A DNA stretch of 64,000 nt from an uncultured Paracoccaceae bacterium (GCA_937920555.1 CAKZTM010000030.1:28918-92917); one strand, 5' to 3'. Counted from the first letter of the stretch, positions 44,966 to 53,772 are shown. Notes: generated from the letters alone by a model not told the origin. Numbers and translations: made by a program.

Positions 44966-45655
44966 TTATCGTTGCCTCAGCCGATCCATGGCGCGGCGGA
45001 TACCGCCGGGCGACAGCACCACCGAGAGCGCAAATCCTGCGGCAAATCCGAACAGGTCGGCAATCCAGTCATTGCCGCCTCCGCCAATGAGTTTGAAGAC
45101 CAGTTGCAGGACCACCAGGATTGCGATCAACTGGAACGCTTTCAGGCGGTTTTCTCCGGCCTGTTCATAGGCGGTCAGCAAAAACCATGTATAGGCGCCG
45201 ATCAGTCCGTAAATGGCCGGGTATGCGCCGATGAGTACGCCTTGTCCGTCCACCGCCAGAGCGTAGCCCAGCGCGCCGATGCCGGCGCTGCCAAAGAAGA
45301 TGATCAGGACCGCAGCGGTGGCGTAGCGTTCGGCGACGAATTTGCCCATGGCCAGCAGCAGGACGGCACCGAAAACGGCGTGCATCGCCTCGTAGTGGAT
45401 GAACGGGTAGGTGACAAAGCGCCAGATGCCGTCCACAGGGTATGTGGCGTTGCGCAGCATCCACTCGAAGAACCTGTCGGAAAAGCCGAATGTGCTGATG
45501 AGGGTTCCGCGCAGGCTTTCGGTGGGGACGTTTGGCAGCAGGCCAGCCCCCTGCATTTGGCTGGCGATCTCTACCAGTGCGATGATGACCACCAGTATGA
45601 CCACAACGGGGGGTATGGAATTGAAGGGCGATGCGTTGTGGTTTGGATCATGCAT
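44966..45655 (-). CDS. Rhomboid-family membrane protein, predicted catalytically inactive
   Basis: A 229-residue protein with about six transmembrane helices in the rhomboid arrangement. The TM2 motif FIHYEAMHAVFG keeps H87 and H92 but has Gly96 where GlpG has the oxyanion Asn154. The serine motif G-x-S-G is G143-A-Y145-P146 followed by AIYGLIGA, so Ser is Tyr. The TM6 His motif A-H-x-x-G is A199-D200-L-F-G, so His is Asp. All three catalytic positions are therefore changed while the fold-defining glycines remain. It may bind membrane proteins without cutting them, as iRhoms do. It stands alone between the DUF937 and MFS genes. Confidence 0.85.
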   Translation of the reverse strand: MHDPNHNASPFNSIPPVVVILVVIIALVEIASQMQGAGLLPNVPTESLRGTLISTFGFSDRFFEWMLRNATYPVDGIWRFVTYPFIHYEAMHAVFGAVLLLAMGKFVAERYATAAVLIIFFGSAGIGALGYALAVDGQGVLIGAYPAIYGLIGAYTWFLLTAYEQAGENRLKAFQLIAILVVLQLVFKLIGGGGNDWIADLFGFAAGFALSVVLSPGGIRRAMDRLRQR

Positions 45656-45737
45656 GGCGCGTGTTTAGAGGCTGTCGGGTGAAAAAGAAACCGTTATGGG
45701 TGTTGGGTGTCAGGCGTCTCTTTGGGTTGGGGTGTGG

Positions 45738-46916
45738 CTAGGGGTTTGCCCCCATGCGCCGCAGCCGCATCATCGCGACAATGCCCATCACCGGGCCTAT
45801 GGCCAGAGCTGCCAGTACCACCGGCCAGCCAAGCAGGTCTGCGACAATGGGTGTGATTTGTACGGTGACGATGGTGAGTGCAAAGCCCAGCGCTGTTTGC
45901 AGTGTCATCAGGCTGCCGGTTTGATCGGGAGGGGCGGCGTCAGCGACAAGGGCTGAAAACAGTGCTGAATCGGGGACAATCGAAATGCCCCAGAGGATGA
46001 AAATGACAAAGCTGAGCCAAACCGGACCGCCAAAGGTCAGGGCCGCCAGTACAGCGCAGCTGCCGCTGATCGCCATGGAAATTGCCGCGACCTCGGCTTT
46101 GCCGAACCGGTCTGCCAGATAACCTGCGGCCACGCACATAGGCCCGCCTGCGCCAATGGCCAGAAACGCCGTCAACGTGGCGAAGCTTTGTGCATCCCCT
46201 TGGGGCATTGCAACCGTGTAGGATGCGAGGGCGATGGCCGCGATCCACGCCCACATGGCGTAGAGCTCCCACATGTGGCCCAGATAGCCGATATAGGCGA
46301 GGCGCACGCGGCGGTTCGTCCATGCCTCGACCATGACTTGCGGGTTAAAGCGCGCCGCTTTGGTGTAATGCGGGCCCAAAGCCGCCAGCAAGACAAGCAG
46401 TCCCGCAATGATCGAGGCCAATGTGGCCACCACAACAATCACCCGCCAGTTTGCCCCACCCACAAAGACGAACATATGCGGGAGGGCCGATCCCAAGGTC
46501 AGCGCCCCCACAAGCGCGCCCACAAGAAAACCGCGATCTTTCTTGCCCCAACTCACAGCGATCTTCATCCCCACCGGATAGACCCCCGCCAGACACACTC
46601 CGGTGGCAAAACGCGCGGCAATCGCCACGTTCCCGCCGGGTGTCACGGCAGCCAGCGACAGATTGATCAACCCCGCTGCAATGGCTGTAAGCGCAAAGAG
46701 CCGCCTTGGATCATAGCGATCAGACAGCCCGAATATGGCCGAAACCAATGCGCCGATGACAAACCCTGCCTGCACAGCGCTGGACAAGGCCGCTTGACGC
46801 GCCTCGCTCAGGGTGACTTCGGCCAGCATATCCGGCAGGATCGCGGAGGACAAAAACCACAGCGACAGGGCTGCCACTTCGGCGACCAAAAGGATCAGAA
46901 GGGATTGAACTTTCAA
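45738..46916 (-). CDS. Major facilitator superfamily transporter
   Basis: A 392-residue MFS protein with 12 predicted helices. GALVSAIFGLSDRYDPRRLF is the loop 2-3 motif and GYLADRFGKAEVAAI its repeat in the second half; RFATGVCLAGVYPVGMKIAVSWGKKDRGFLVGALVGALTLGSALPHMF lies around helices 4-5. It resembles the nitrate/cyanate-like or metabolite:proton group, and the substrate is unclear. It starts at TTG 46916, nine bases after the cupin stop, so the two form an operon. No clear ribosome-binding site is visible. Confidence 0.9.
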   Translation of the reverse strand: MKVQSLLILLVAEVAALSLWFLSSAILPDMLAEVTLSEARQAALSSAVQAGFVIGALVSAIFGLSDRYDPRRLFALTAIAAGLINLSLAAVTPGGNVAIAARFATGVCLAGVYPVGMKIAVSWGKKDRGFLVGALVGALTLGSALPHMFVFVGGANWRVIVVVATLASIIAGLLVLLAALGPHYTKAARFNPQVMVEAWTNRRVRLAYIGYLGHMWELYAMWAWIAAIALASYTVAMPQGDAQSFATLTAFLAIGAGGPMCVAAGYLADRFGKAEVAAISMAISGSCAVLAALTFGGPVWLSFVIFILWGISIVPDSALFSALVADAAPPDQTGSLMTLQTALGFALTIVTVQITPIVADLLGWPVVLAALAIGPVMGIVAMMRLRRMGANP

Positions 46917-46925
46917 GGCGTCACA

Positions 46926-47600
46926 TCACTTGGCAAGGGCGCTCTGCGCAAATCGCATATGGCCGGTTTTGATCCAGATTTTCGCACCCTCAGGCCCGGC
47001 GGTTGCCTGAAGTTTGCCCCCCGTGGGCACCCTCAACCATGCATGTTGGTCAAGCGTGTCGGGACCATCGGCGAAACTGCCCTCCAGCACCAACAATTCC
47101 GCACCACCGGGCAGGTCTGTTGTAACCTGTGTGCCCGGCGCCCACTCCACGACACGAACCTCCTCGCGGTCATCACGGTAAAGCGGAATTTCCTGCACGC
47201 CCGGTTCGGCCGGTATGGGGTTCATTAAATCGAAGCGCATGCGCACATGGTTGCGATCCTGAGGTTCAAACTGCCACAGTTTGACGAAAATCACGCAGCC
47301 TTTGTCCGAGCCCGGTGTATGGCTTGAGGTCGGCGGATTGCGAATATACGAGCCTGCGGGGAAATCGCCGTGTTCGTCCTGAAACACGCCGCTGAGCACA
47401 ATAAACTCTTCGCCGCCCGTATGCACATGGGCCGAGAATTTACTGTCAGGATCATAGGACACGATGCTGGTTGCATGTCCGGTTTCAGCGCCCACGCGGT
47501 CGAGCATGCGGCGTTTGACGCCCTTCATCCGCGTCTCTACCCATTCGATCTGGTTGGTGTGCAGCACCACCCTCTGAGAGAAATCCGCATTGATCTTCAT
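46926..47600 (-). CDS. Bicupin protein related to ChrR cupin domain
   Basis: A 224-residue protein with two cupin halves. The first has GAETGHATSIVSYDPDSKFSAHVHTGGEEFIVLSGVFQDEHGDFPAGSYIRNPPTSSHTPGS, with H-x-H, Glu and a later His as metal ligands. The second (VVEWAPGTQVTTDLPGGAELLVLEGSF) lacks the His pair. The first half matches the ChrR C-terminal cupin, but the N-terminal zinc-binding anti-sigma domain of true ChrR is absent. A longer frame exists, but ATG 47600 follows GGAGC. It is the first gene of a two-gene unit with the MFS transporter. Role unknown, possibly redox or small-molecule sensing. Confidence 0.82.
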   Translation of the reverse strand: MKINADFSQRVVLHTNQIEWVETRMKGVKRRMLDRVGAETGHATSIVSYDPDSKFSAHVHTGGEEFIVLSGVFQDEHGDFPAGSYIRNPPTSSHTPGSDKGCVIFVKLWQFEPQDRNHVRMRFDLMNPIPAEPGVQEIPLYRDDREEVRVVEWAPGTQVTTDLPGGAELLVLEGSFADGPDTLDQHAWLRVPTGGKLQATAGPEGAKIWIKTGHMRFAQSALAK

Positions 47601-47708
47601 AATCAGGCTCCAAATACCGTGCCAGGTCATTCCAAAGGCATTTCCCGCGCCGTTGCAATATACCAAAGGCACACATAATCTTGAACGGTCCCGGATAGGA
47701 ACCAGCCG

Positions 47709-48512
47709 ATGATCACCGAGCTTGTCGATCTTGTCGCCCAAATTCCCCATGGTGCCAGTGTGGCGGTGCCTGCCAATCGCAGTGGTCCCGCAATTGCCGC
47801 GACCCGTGCGATGATCCGGGCCGGTCTTCGGGATCTGCATGTGATCGGTGTACCCACATCGGGTTTGCAGGCGGATTTACTCATTGGTGCAGGATGTGTG
47901 GCGGTGGTGGAGAGTGCCGGTGTCACGCTGGACGAGTTTGGCCAAGCGCCGCGTTTTGTGGCGGCTGTCAAGGCGGGGGATATAGCACTGAAGGACAGCA
48001 CATGCCCTGCGCTTATCTCGGCGGTTCAAGCCGGAGAGAAGGGCATTCCGTTCATCCCCATACGCGGGTTAATCGGGTCTGATCTGTTGCGCCACCGGCC
48101 CGATTACCGTGTTGTCGACAATCCCATGGAGGCCGGTGACCCCATCGTTGTTGTGCCCGCGATCCGTCCTGATGTGGCGCTGTTTCACGCCCCTTTGGGC
48201 GACCGGAACGGCAATGTTTGGATCGGCAAGTCGCGCGAGTTGATGACCATGGCGCATGCGGCCCGCAAGACGCTGGTCACCGTGGAGGCCCTAAGCGAGG
48301 ATGATCTTTTGGCCGATCCCAAACACGGGCCGGCGACGATCCCGGCGCATTACATTGATGCGGTCGTTCATGTGGAAAACGGTTGTTGGCCGATCGGGCT
48401 TAGTGGTCACCGGTTGACCGATGCGTCTGCCATGACCCGCTACGCGCATATGGCAAAGACGGATGCGGGCTTTGAGGAGTATCTGAGCCTTGCGCCGATG
48501 GCTGCTGAATAG
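47709..48512 (+). CDS. CoA-transferase family protein, subunit A (glutaconate-type)
   Basis: A 267-residue protein of the class I CoA-transferase alpha fold. IPHGASVAVPANRSGPAIAATRAMIRAGLRDLHVIGVPTSG, LIGAGCVAVVESAGVTLDEFGQAPRF and IPIRGLIGSDLLRHRPDYRVVDNP follow GctA and related proteins. The stop of A abuts the start of B directly (48512/48513). It is divergent from the cupin-MFS unit. Substrate and reaction are uncertain because the partner lacks the usual catalytic Glu. Confidence 0.85.
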   Translation: MITELVDLVAQIPHGASVAVPANRSGPAIAATRAMIRAGLRDLHVIGVPTSGLQADLLIGAGCVAVVESAGVTLDEFGQAPRFVAAVKAGDIALKDSTCPALISAVQAGEKGIPFIPIRGLIGSDLLRHRPDYRVVDNPMEAGDPIVVVPAIRPDVALFHAPLGDRNGNVWIGKSRELMTMAHAARKTLVTVEALSEDDLLADPKHGPATIPAHYIDAVVHVENGCWPIGLSGHRLTDASAMTRYAHMAKTDAGFEEYLSLAPMAAE

Positions 48513-49256
48513 ATGGAGTACAGCCGCGAAGAGTTGTTGATCTGTACCATTGCCCACATGTTGGACGGTGTGGATCATGTGGCGGTGGGTGTGGCGTCGC
48601 CCATTCCCGGTGCAGCGGCGATGCTGCAACATGCGCTGGGCGGTGTTGGGCGTGTGACGGTGCTCAACAGTCGCCACGCACAGGCCATTACGGACGGGGC
48701 AACCGAGCTTTTTGACATGGCCGCTCAAGGGCGCATCGGCGCGTTTTTCCTTAGCGGTGGGCAAATAGACGGGCAAGGGAATATCAATCTGATCGGTATC
48801 GGGGATTATCCTGATTTGGATGTTCGGTGGTCCGGGTCTTTTGGGTCGGCCATGCTCTATTATCTAGTGCCTCGGGTGATTTTGTTTCGTGAGGAGCACA
48901 CGCGGCGCACTCTGGTCGAGGCGGTGGATTTCATTACCGCGCCCGGCACATCAGACGGTATCCACCGGCCCGGCGGGCCTTATGGGTTGGTCACCAATCT
49001 GTGCGTTTTTGATTTTGACAAGGCGGTGGGGGGCTTCCGGTTGGCCTCACTTCATCCCGGCGTCACGCTGGAGGAGGTTCACGACAATACCGGTTTTGTC
49101 TTTGCGCAGCCCGAGGTCGTGCGGACGACGCCACACCCGCGCCCGTGCGATTTGGAGCAGTTGCGCGGTGCGGTCGGCTTGCGTGTGGCCGATCCCTATC
49201 CCAGCTTTGCGGGCCGCGTTTGGGGTATTTCGCAGCCTAAAGAGTTTTGCTTTTAA
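48513..49256 (+). CDS. CoA-transferase family protein, subunit B
   Basis: A 247-residue beta subunit. VAVGVASPIPGAAAMLQHALGG, GAFFLSGGQIDGQGNINLIGIGDYPDLDVRWSGSFG and TAPGTSDGIHRPGGPYGLVTNLCVFDFD are conserved in GctB-like proteins. In glutaconate CoA-transferase the catalytic glutamate is E54 in a short strand-loop. The equivalent stretch here, VTVLNSRHAQA, has N52-S53-R54 and no Glu. Such subunits occur in the CoA-thioester hydrolase IpdAB of steroid-ring degradation, so the pair may be a hydrolase or lyase rather than a transferase. This is inferred from an alignment by eye. Confidence 0.82.
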   Translation: MEYSREELLICTIAHMLDGVDHVAVGVASPIPGAAAMLQHALGGVGRVTVLNSRHAQAITDGATELFDMAAQGRIGAFFLSGGQIDGQGNINLIGIGDYPDLDVRWSGSFGSAMLYYLVPRVILFREEHTRRTLVEAVDFITAPGTSDGIHRPGGPYGLVTNLCVFDFDKAVGGFRLASLHPGVTLEEVHDNTGFVFAQPEVVRTTPHPRPCDLEQLRGAVGLRVADPYPSFAGRVWGISQPKEFCF

Positions 49257-49325
49257 CTTGAGGCACAAGGCGTCACGTAGCGCGTTGAACTCTTAGATTT
49301 CAGGGAGCTTTGGGTGGTTCCGGGT

Positions 49326-50408
49326 TTAAGGCGGAAAGCTCTTTTGAAGCTGCGCCAAAACCGCCTCGGACACCTCAAGCGCCCCTTCGATGAAGCCGCC
49401 AAATTCAGTGCCCATCTCGGTCGATCCAAAATGCAGTCGGCCCTGCCACATATCGGTCATGGCGGCAGGCTGACCGTAAGCCGGATGGGCATGGACCGGC
49501 TGTTGGTCCAGAAGGGTTGCGGTATGGGGGTCAAACGCCCAATCCTTGATGAGCAAGGCGCGCGGCTCGGACGCTTTTGGCCCGAACAGCCGGACCAGTT
49601 GTGCCAGTGTTGCGGCGCGGATTGCGGCCTTGTCCCTGCGCGACGCTGCCGCCACGCCCATGAAGCCGAAAATGGCGTAAGGTCCGCCGTTCGCAGGCGA
49701 GGCGTCATGCAGTTCCATCAGCGGGCCCAAGCGGCTCATAGCGTCGCCGGACAGGCCGTCTTCGCGCCAAAAGGGTGTATCATACACGGCCACTGCCTTG
49801 GCATGCGCCGCCATCCATGTGGGGATCGCTTGCATCGCTTGGGTGGTTTGCGCATCAAGCGCGGGCTCATAGGTCATCGTTGCTGCCACCCGCGGCGGCA
49901 GCGCCAGTACCGCGTGATTGCCCGAGACCGTCATCGGCGCACCCATGCCAGAGGCTTTGATGGTGATCCCGTCCTTGGTTTTGCGCAGCTCGGTCACAGG
50001 CGTGTTCACATGCAGCGCGTCGGCCGGTAACGCGCCGACCAGAGCGCCGATCACCGCGCCAAAGCCGCCCGCGATCCGCCAAGAGCCTTCCATGGACGCA
50101 TAACCGCGCCCGCGCTGAACCCGGCCGCTCTCATCCTCATAGATCAAAGCGCCGGTCGAAAATTGCTCAAACGGCGCAAGACCAAGAGCGTCGATCAAAG
50201 CGGCAACGCGCGGCTGCCCCGGCCAGAACCAAGCAGGGCCCATATCAAAGGATGCAGCGCCAACGGTCTGAGAAAGAATGCGTCCGCCAAACCTGTTTCG
50301 GGCGTCCAACACCACAAAGGACCGCCCCGCCTCATGAAGCCCGCGCGCCAGATTAAGGCCCGCAAGCCCACCGCCCACAATTATGATATCTGTGTTCAAA
50401 TGCTTCAT
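49326..50408 (-). CDS. FAD-dependent amine oxidase (flavin monoamine oxidase family)
   Basis: A 360-residue flavoprotein. The dinucleotide-binding start is DIIIVGGGLAGLNLARGLHEAGRSFVVLDARNRFGGRI, the GG doublet region SFDMGPAWFWPGQPRVAAL is typical of amine oxidases, and near the end LHFGSTEMGTEFGGFIEGALEVSEAVL is the FAD-contacting block. It would oxidise a primary or secondary amine, giving hydrogen peroxide. The frame extends to 50546, but that part overlaps the divergent desaturase and its promoter; ATG 50408 is preferred, with GGCGG seven bases upstream. Substrate unknown. Confidence 0.9.
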   Translation of the reverse strand: MKHLNTDIIIVGGGLAGLNLARGLHEAGRSFVVLDARNRFGGRILSQTVGAASFDMGPAWFWPGQPRVAALIDALGLAPFEQFSTGALIYEDESGRVQRGRGYASMEGSWRIAGGFGAVIGALVGALPADALHVNTPVTELRKTKDGITIKASGMGAPMTVSGNHAVLALPPRVAATMTYEPALDAQTTQAMQAIPTWMAAHAKAVAVYDTPFWREDGLSGDAMSRLGPLMELHDASPANGGPYAIFGFMGVAAASRRDKAAIRAATLAQLVRLFGPKASEPRALLIKDWAFDPHTATLLDQQPVHAHPAYGQPAAMTDMWQGRLHFGSTEMGTEFGGFIEGALEVSEAVLAQLQKSFPP

Positions 50409-50413
50409 ATTAT

Positions 50414-50427
50414 ACCGCCCGGGCGGT
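50414..50427. promoter_or_regulatory. Perfect 14-bp GC-rich palindrome, likely operator
   Basis: ACCGCCC/GGGCGGT is an exact palindrome six bases upstream of the amine oxidase start and 77 bp before the divergent desaturase. Palindromes of this kind are typical TetR/AcrR-family operators. No TetR gene is present in the window, so the regulator is unidentified. It also contains the likely ribosome-binding bases of the amine oxidase gene. Confidence 0.5.
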
Positions 50428-50503
50428 TCAAGCGGCAACCAAAGGGCTACCGTCACCCTTGCATGACTTGTGCGCATCCAAAAACAAATGCAACAGTAAT
50501 TCC

Positions 50504-51514
50504 ATGACCGCAGATCGATCTCAAAACTACCTTCTGGATCCGGCACAGCGACCGGCCCCGGTCAAGTGGTGGACCCCCAACGTACCAGCCGAGGAGCTGG
50601 CAAAGCTGCGCGCGCCCATCGACGGGCCTGCATTGCGCAATTTTGCACTCTGGCTCGCCCTTTTGGGTGCCACCGGTGCGGCGGCCTGGGCCAGTTACGG
50701 CACATGGTGGATGATCCCCGCTTTTTTGGCCTATGGCACGCTTTATTCGTCGTCAGATGCGCGGTCCCACGAGCTGAACCATGGCACAGTTTTCAAGTCC
50801 AAACGGCTCAACACATTCTGGTTCCATGTCACCAGTTTCATGACATTGCGGGAAGGATATCTTTGGCGCTACAGCCACACACGCCATCACACGCACACTA
50901 TCGTGGTGGGCGCGGACCCTGAAATTCAGGTGTCCCGTCCGGCGGATTTATTGGTGATCCTTGCAGATTTTTTCTACCTGTATAGCGGCCCCCATGAGAT
51001 GAAACGGATCGCCCGCAACGCGCTTTTCGGCCTTGATCCCGAGACCCGGGCATTTGTGCCACAACGGGCATGGGCGCGGCTTGTGCGGTCCAGTCGAATT
51101 CATCTGGCCCTATGGGTTGTCATTTTGGGATTGAGCGTGATCACGTTGTCCTTTTTGCCAGTGCTGCTGGTTCTAGGGCCGCGATTTTACGCAGGCTGGC
51201 ATCACCAGTTGATGGGTCTGACCCAGCATGCAGGTCTGGCCGAAGACACCAGCGATCACCGCGAGAACACCCGAACGGTTCTGACAAATCCGGTCTTTGC
51301 GTTTTTGTACATGAACATGAATTACCATCTGGAGCATCACGTCTCGCCGACGCTGCCCTATCATGCATTGCCGCGCTTTCATGAGCTGATCAAGGCCGAG
51401 TGCCCACCGCCTTATCCCAGCGTTCTTTCTGCCTATCGCGAGATGATACCGACCTTGTGGCGGCAGGCCTTTGGCGACCCTGACGCGCATATCACCCGCC
51501 CCATTCCCACCTAA
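50504..51514 (+). CDS. Membrane fatty acid desaturase family protein
   Basis: A 336-residue membrane di-iron enzyme. Three histidine boxes are visible: SHELNHGTVF, YSHTRHHTHTIV and YHLEHHVSPTLPYHALPRFHELI, separated by two pairs of hydrophobic helices. The family inserts double bonds in acyl chains or hydroxylates lipids and other hydrophobic substrates; an alkane-type or DesA-type function cannot be separated here. ATG 50504 is chosen over an upstream in-frame start because the palindrome lies in between; no strong ribosome-binding site is seen. The VOC gene follows after 12 bases, suggesting an operon. Confidence 0.9.
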   Translation: MTADRSQNYLLDPAQRPAPVKWWTPNVPAEELAKLRAPIDGPALRNFALWLALLGATGAAAWASYGTWWMIPAFLAYGTLYSSSDARSHELNHGTVFKSKRLNTFWFHVTSFMTLREGYLWRYSHTRHHTHTIVVGADPEIQVSRPADLLVILADFFYLYSGPHEMKRIARNALFGLDPETRAFVPQRAWARLVRSSRIHLALWVVILGLSVITLSFLPVLLVLGPRFYAGWHHQLMGLTQHAGLAEDTSDHRENTRTVLTNPVFAFLYMNMNYHLEHHVSPTLPYHALPRFHELIKAECPPPYPSVLSAYREMIPTLWRQAFGDPDAHITRPIPT

Positions 51515-51526
51515 AGGACCGCGATT

Positions 51527-51967
51527 ATGAGTGCTGAAATTCCATTCTCCCTTGTTGGCATCGATCATGTGGTCTTTTTGGTCGATGACATGGATAAAGC
51601 GCTGGCGTTTTATCACGGCGTTCTGGGCTGTCAGTCAGGCTATTCCTATCCCGCTTTAGGGATGGAGCAGGTTTGGGCCGGGGCCGCCTTGATTGTGCTT
51701 TGGGACACCACCCATCCGGGGGCCAAATCCGCTATTCCCCCGGTGTCCGGTGGTCGGAATGTCGATCATGTGTGCATTGCCACCAGCCCGTTTGATCACG
51801 ACGCATTGCGGGCTCATATGAAAGCGCACGGGGTCGATATTGAATTGGAGGCATTTCACGGCGGCGCACGCGGTATGGGCGACAGTTTTTACATCCGCGA
51901 TCCGTTTGGAAACAAGCTTGAGATCAAAGGCCCCGCGGTTTATCCCGACGGCACGATTGGGGATTGA
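51527..51967 (+). CDS. VOC-family (glyoxalase/bleomycin resistance/dioxygenase) protein
   Basis: A 146-residue single VOC protein. The first beta-alpha-beta-beta-beta unit is GIDHVVFLVDDMDKALAFYHGVLGC with a metal-binding His. The second is NVDHVCIATSPFDHDALRAHMKAHGV followed by SFYIRDPFGNKLEIKGP, with Glu as the last ligand. It could be a lyase, isomerase, dioxygenase or thiol transferase; the family does not predict the reaction. It starts 12 bases after the desaturase with AAAGGA as ribosome-binding site, so the two are probably cotranscribed. Confidence 0.9.
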   Translation: MSAEIPFSLVGIDHVVFLVDDMDKALAFYHGVLGCQSGYSYPALGMEQVWAGAALIVLWDTTHPGAKSAIPPVSGGRNVDHVCIATSPFDHDALRAHMKAHGVDIELEAFHGGARGMGDSFYIRDPFGNKLEIKGPAVYPDGTIGD

Positions 51968-52160
51968 GCCAAAAGCGCGCAGGCACAAAAATGGTCTGGC
52001 CTTAGACCGGATGTGTTGTGTAACGAAGGGCCAGTTTTCAAAAGTGACAGCGGGGGTATCTTTGGCTTATACCAGCCCCTATGAATTTTCGAGTTGACCC
52101 GTCATAAAATCGTCCAGATTGACCACCAAGAGCATTTTTAAACCTAAACAGGAGTATCCC

Positions 52161-53603
52161 GTGCCTCATAAACCGCTTCTTTCGACCGTTATCGTTGGCG
52201 CAGCGCTTGCAACTACAACGCCTGCGTTTGCCGACTTTACCCCGACAGAAGCGTTGGAGCGTTATTTTGACTCTGCTGAGGCATTTGGGTCGACCGTATC
52301 AGTTGAGCTGAAAGAGGGGCTTGCAGGCACGGTTCGATGGACCGGTATCACTGTTACAGACACAAAATCCGGGTCCACAACAACCATCGACTGGATGGAA
52401 GCAAGTCCAATCGACGAAGACACGGTGAAGGTTTTGTTCGGCCCCAAACTGGCTGTTCAAGGCAAGGACTTGGACGGGGCCGATGCCATTTCGTTGGAAA
52501 TGGAAATGATCGATCATCAAACCATTATGTCGGAGACCGGATCGCTTACGAATATGGAGTTCACCGGCGAGCGTCTGCATTTGTTCACGACCACCAGCGA
52601 CGCCGAGATGCCGTTGTCGATGGAAATGATCTTTGAAGATCTCAGCGGGAATTACGCTATTGATGGCGAAACCAACGCGTCGGGGGCGGCCAAGACCGGG
52701 GCCGTGTCGGTGACTTACGGGATTGATGAGGACGGCATGTCGCTTTCCTCCACAACTCAACTTGCCTCGACAGAGGTGTCTTTTGACGCGGATTTGCCCC
52801 AATCGGGCGAATTTGACGGTTACCTGACCGGTGCGCAAAACGCGACAATGACCTATGCGTTCAACGATGCCACATCCCAGACAAGTTTTCAGGGTGAGGA
52901 CGGCAGCAGCGGATCCATCGCCTCCGTCATTGCACTTTCTGCAGGCACATTGACCGTTCAGGATGGGGCTTTTGCCCTTCTGGGTGAGGCGCAAGATATC
53001 TCATACAAAGTGCAACCACCAATGCCCGGCTTTCCTGAAATGGCCGCAACAATGAAATCCGCCACGGCAAATATGAGCCTGACGGTCGGTGCGGCCGGTG
53101 AGTTGGCTCCGATGGCTATGGCCATGACGTTGGAGGACTTGGAGCTGGGTGAAAGCGTTTGGGCGATGTTCGATCCCTCAGGTGCAATCCCAAGAACCCC
53201 TGCAACCTTGCGTCTTGATCTGGGCGCGGAAGCGCTCTGGCTAACAGATGATTTTGAAGCCGCGATGACCAATGGTGAACCGCCCTTGATGCCGCAATCG
53301 CTGGTTCTGCGCGACCTCTACCTGACGCTTGGCGGCGCCTCGGTCTCGGCCAATGGCGAAGGCATCCTCTCGGCTCAAACCGGCCTGCCTAGCGGGACCG
53401 CACAAGTGGAACTCAAAGGCGTTTTGACACTGATCCAAACCCTGTCGGAAATCGGCATCGTGCCTGTCCCGCAAGCGATGATGGCCCAAGGCATGCTGCC
53501 GCAATTCACCCGCCCGGGCGGTGATGGCTCCGATCACATGATCTCGGACATTGAGGCAATGCCAGACGGCTCAATCTTTGTGAACGGCACCCGGATAAAA
53601 TAA
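52161..53603 (+). CDS. Periplasmic DUF2125-like protein
   Basis: A 480-residue exported protein. The signal peptide HKPLLSTVIVGAALATTTPAFA is cleaved before DFTP. The mature part is a long beta-rich, repeat-like domain (GTVRWTGITVTDT, SLEMEMIDHQTIMSETGSLTNMEFTGERLHLF, ALWLTDDFEAAMTNGEPPLMPQSLVLRDLYLTLGGASVSANGEGILSA) resembling DUF2125. No enzymatic motif is seen. A longer frame from TTG 52119 exists, but GTG 52161 follows CAGGAG with 6 nt spacing and gives a clean signal peptide. It is monocistronic, and the upstream 193-bp gap shows no motif I can name. Confidence 0.8.
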   Translation: MPHKPLLSTVIVGAALATTTPAFADFTPTEALERYFDSAEAFGSTVSVELKEGLAGTVRWTGITVTDTKSGSTTTIDWMEASPIDEDTVKVLFGPKLAVQGKDLDGADAISLEMEMIDHQTIMSETGSLTNMEFTGERLHLFTTTSDAEMPLSMEMIFEDLSGNYAIDGETNASGAAKTGAVSVTYGIDEDGMSLSSTTQLASTEVSFDADLPQSGEFDGYLTGAQNATMTYAFNDATSQTSFQGEDGSSGSIASVIALSAGTLTVQDGAFALLGEAQDISYKVQPPMPGFPEMAATMKSATANMSLTVGAAGELAPMAMAMTLEDLELGESVWAMFDPSGAIPRTPATLRLDLGAEALWLTDDFEAAMTNGEPPLMPQSLVLRDLYLTLGGASVSANGEGILSAQTGLPSGTAQVELKGVLTLIQTLSEIGIVPVPQAMMAQGMLPQFTRPGGDGSDHMISDIEAMPDGSIFVNGTRIK

Positions 53604-53669
53604 ACCGAATGGGCGGACATAGCGCCGCCCTTTCAATGTTCCAAAAATATCCCCCGCCGGGAGGCAAAC

Positions 53670-53690
53670 GCATCTGCGGGACGCAGATGC
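53670..53690. repeat. Stem-loop in the gap before rimP
   Basis: GCATCTGC at 53670-53677 pairs perfectly with 53683-53690 around a five-base loop, 67 bases after the DUF2125 stop. It is followed by AAAAAT rather than T, so it is not an intrinsic terminator on the forward strand. It may be the 3' end structure of the upstream mRNA or a dispersed intergenic element. Confidence 0.6.
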
Positions 53691-53743
53691 AAAAATCGCG
53701 TGGCGCGGAACGCGCCTCAATGTGACACCAAAAGCGCCGCCAC

Positions 53744-53772
53744 TTGCATTTCCAAAGACTCACCGCTATATC
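53744..53772 (+). promoter_or_regulatory. Candidate sigma-70 promoter for the rimP-nusA-infB operon
   Basis: TTGCAT (53744-53749) and TATATC (53767-53772) are 17 bases apart. Transcription would begin near 53779, giving a leader of about 95 nt before the rimP start. The hexamers match consensus at three and four positions, so this is a modest candidate. Confidence 0.35.

Noticed and set aside
44897..45682. A 261-codon forward frame opposite the rhomboid-like gene
   Set aside because: Antisense to a clear six-helix membrane protein; its own sequence shows no fold.
46188..47228. A 346-codon forward frame opposite the MFS and cupin genes
   Set aside because: His/Arg/Pro-rich low-sense sequence, a shadow of the transporter gene.
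49314..50030. A 238-codon forward frame opposite the amine oxidase
   Set aside because: Basic, Cys/His/Arg-rich translation with no motif; shadow frame.
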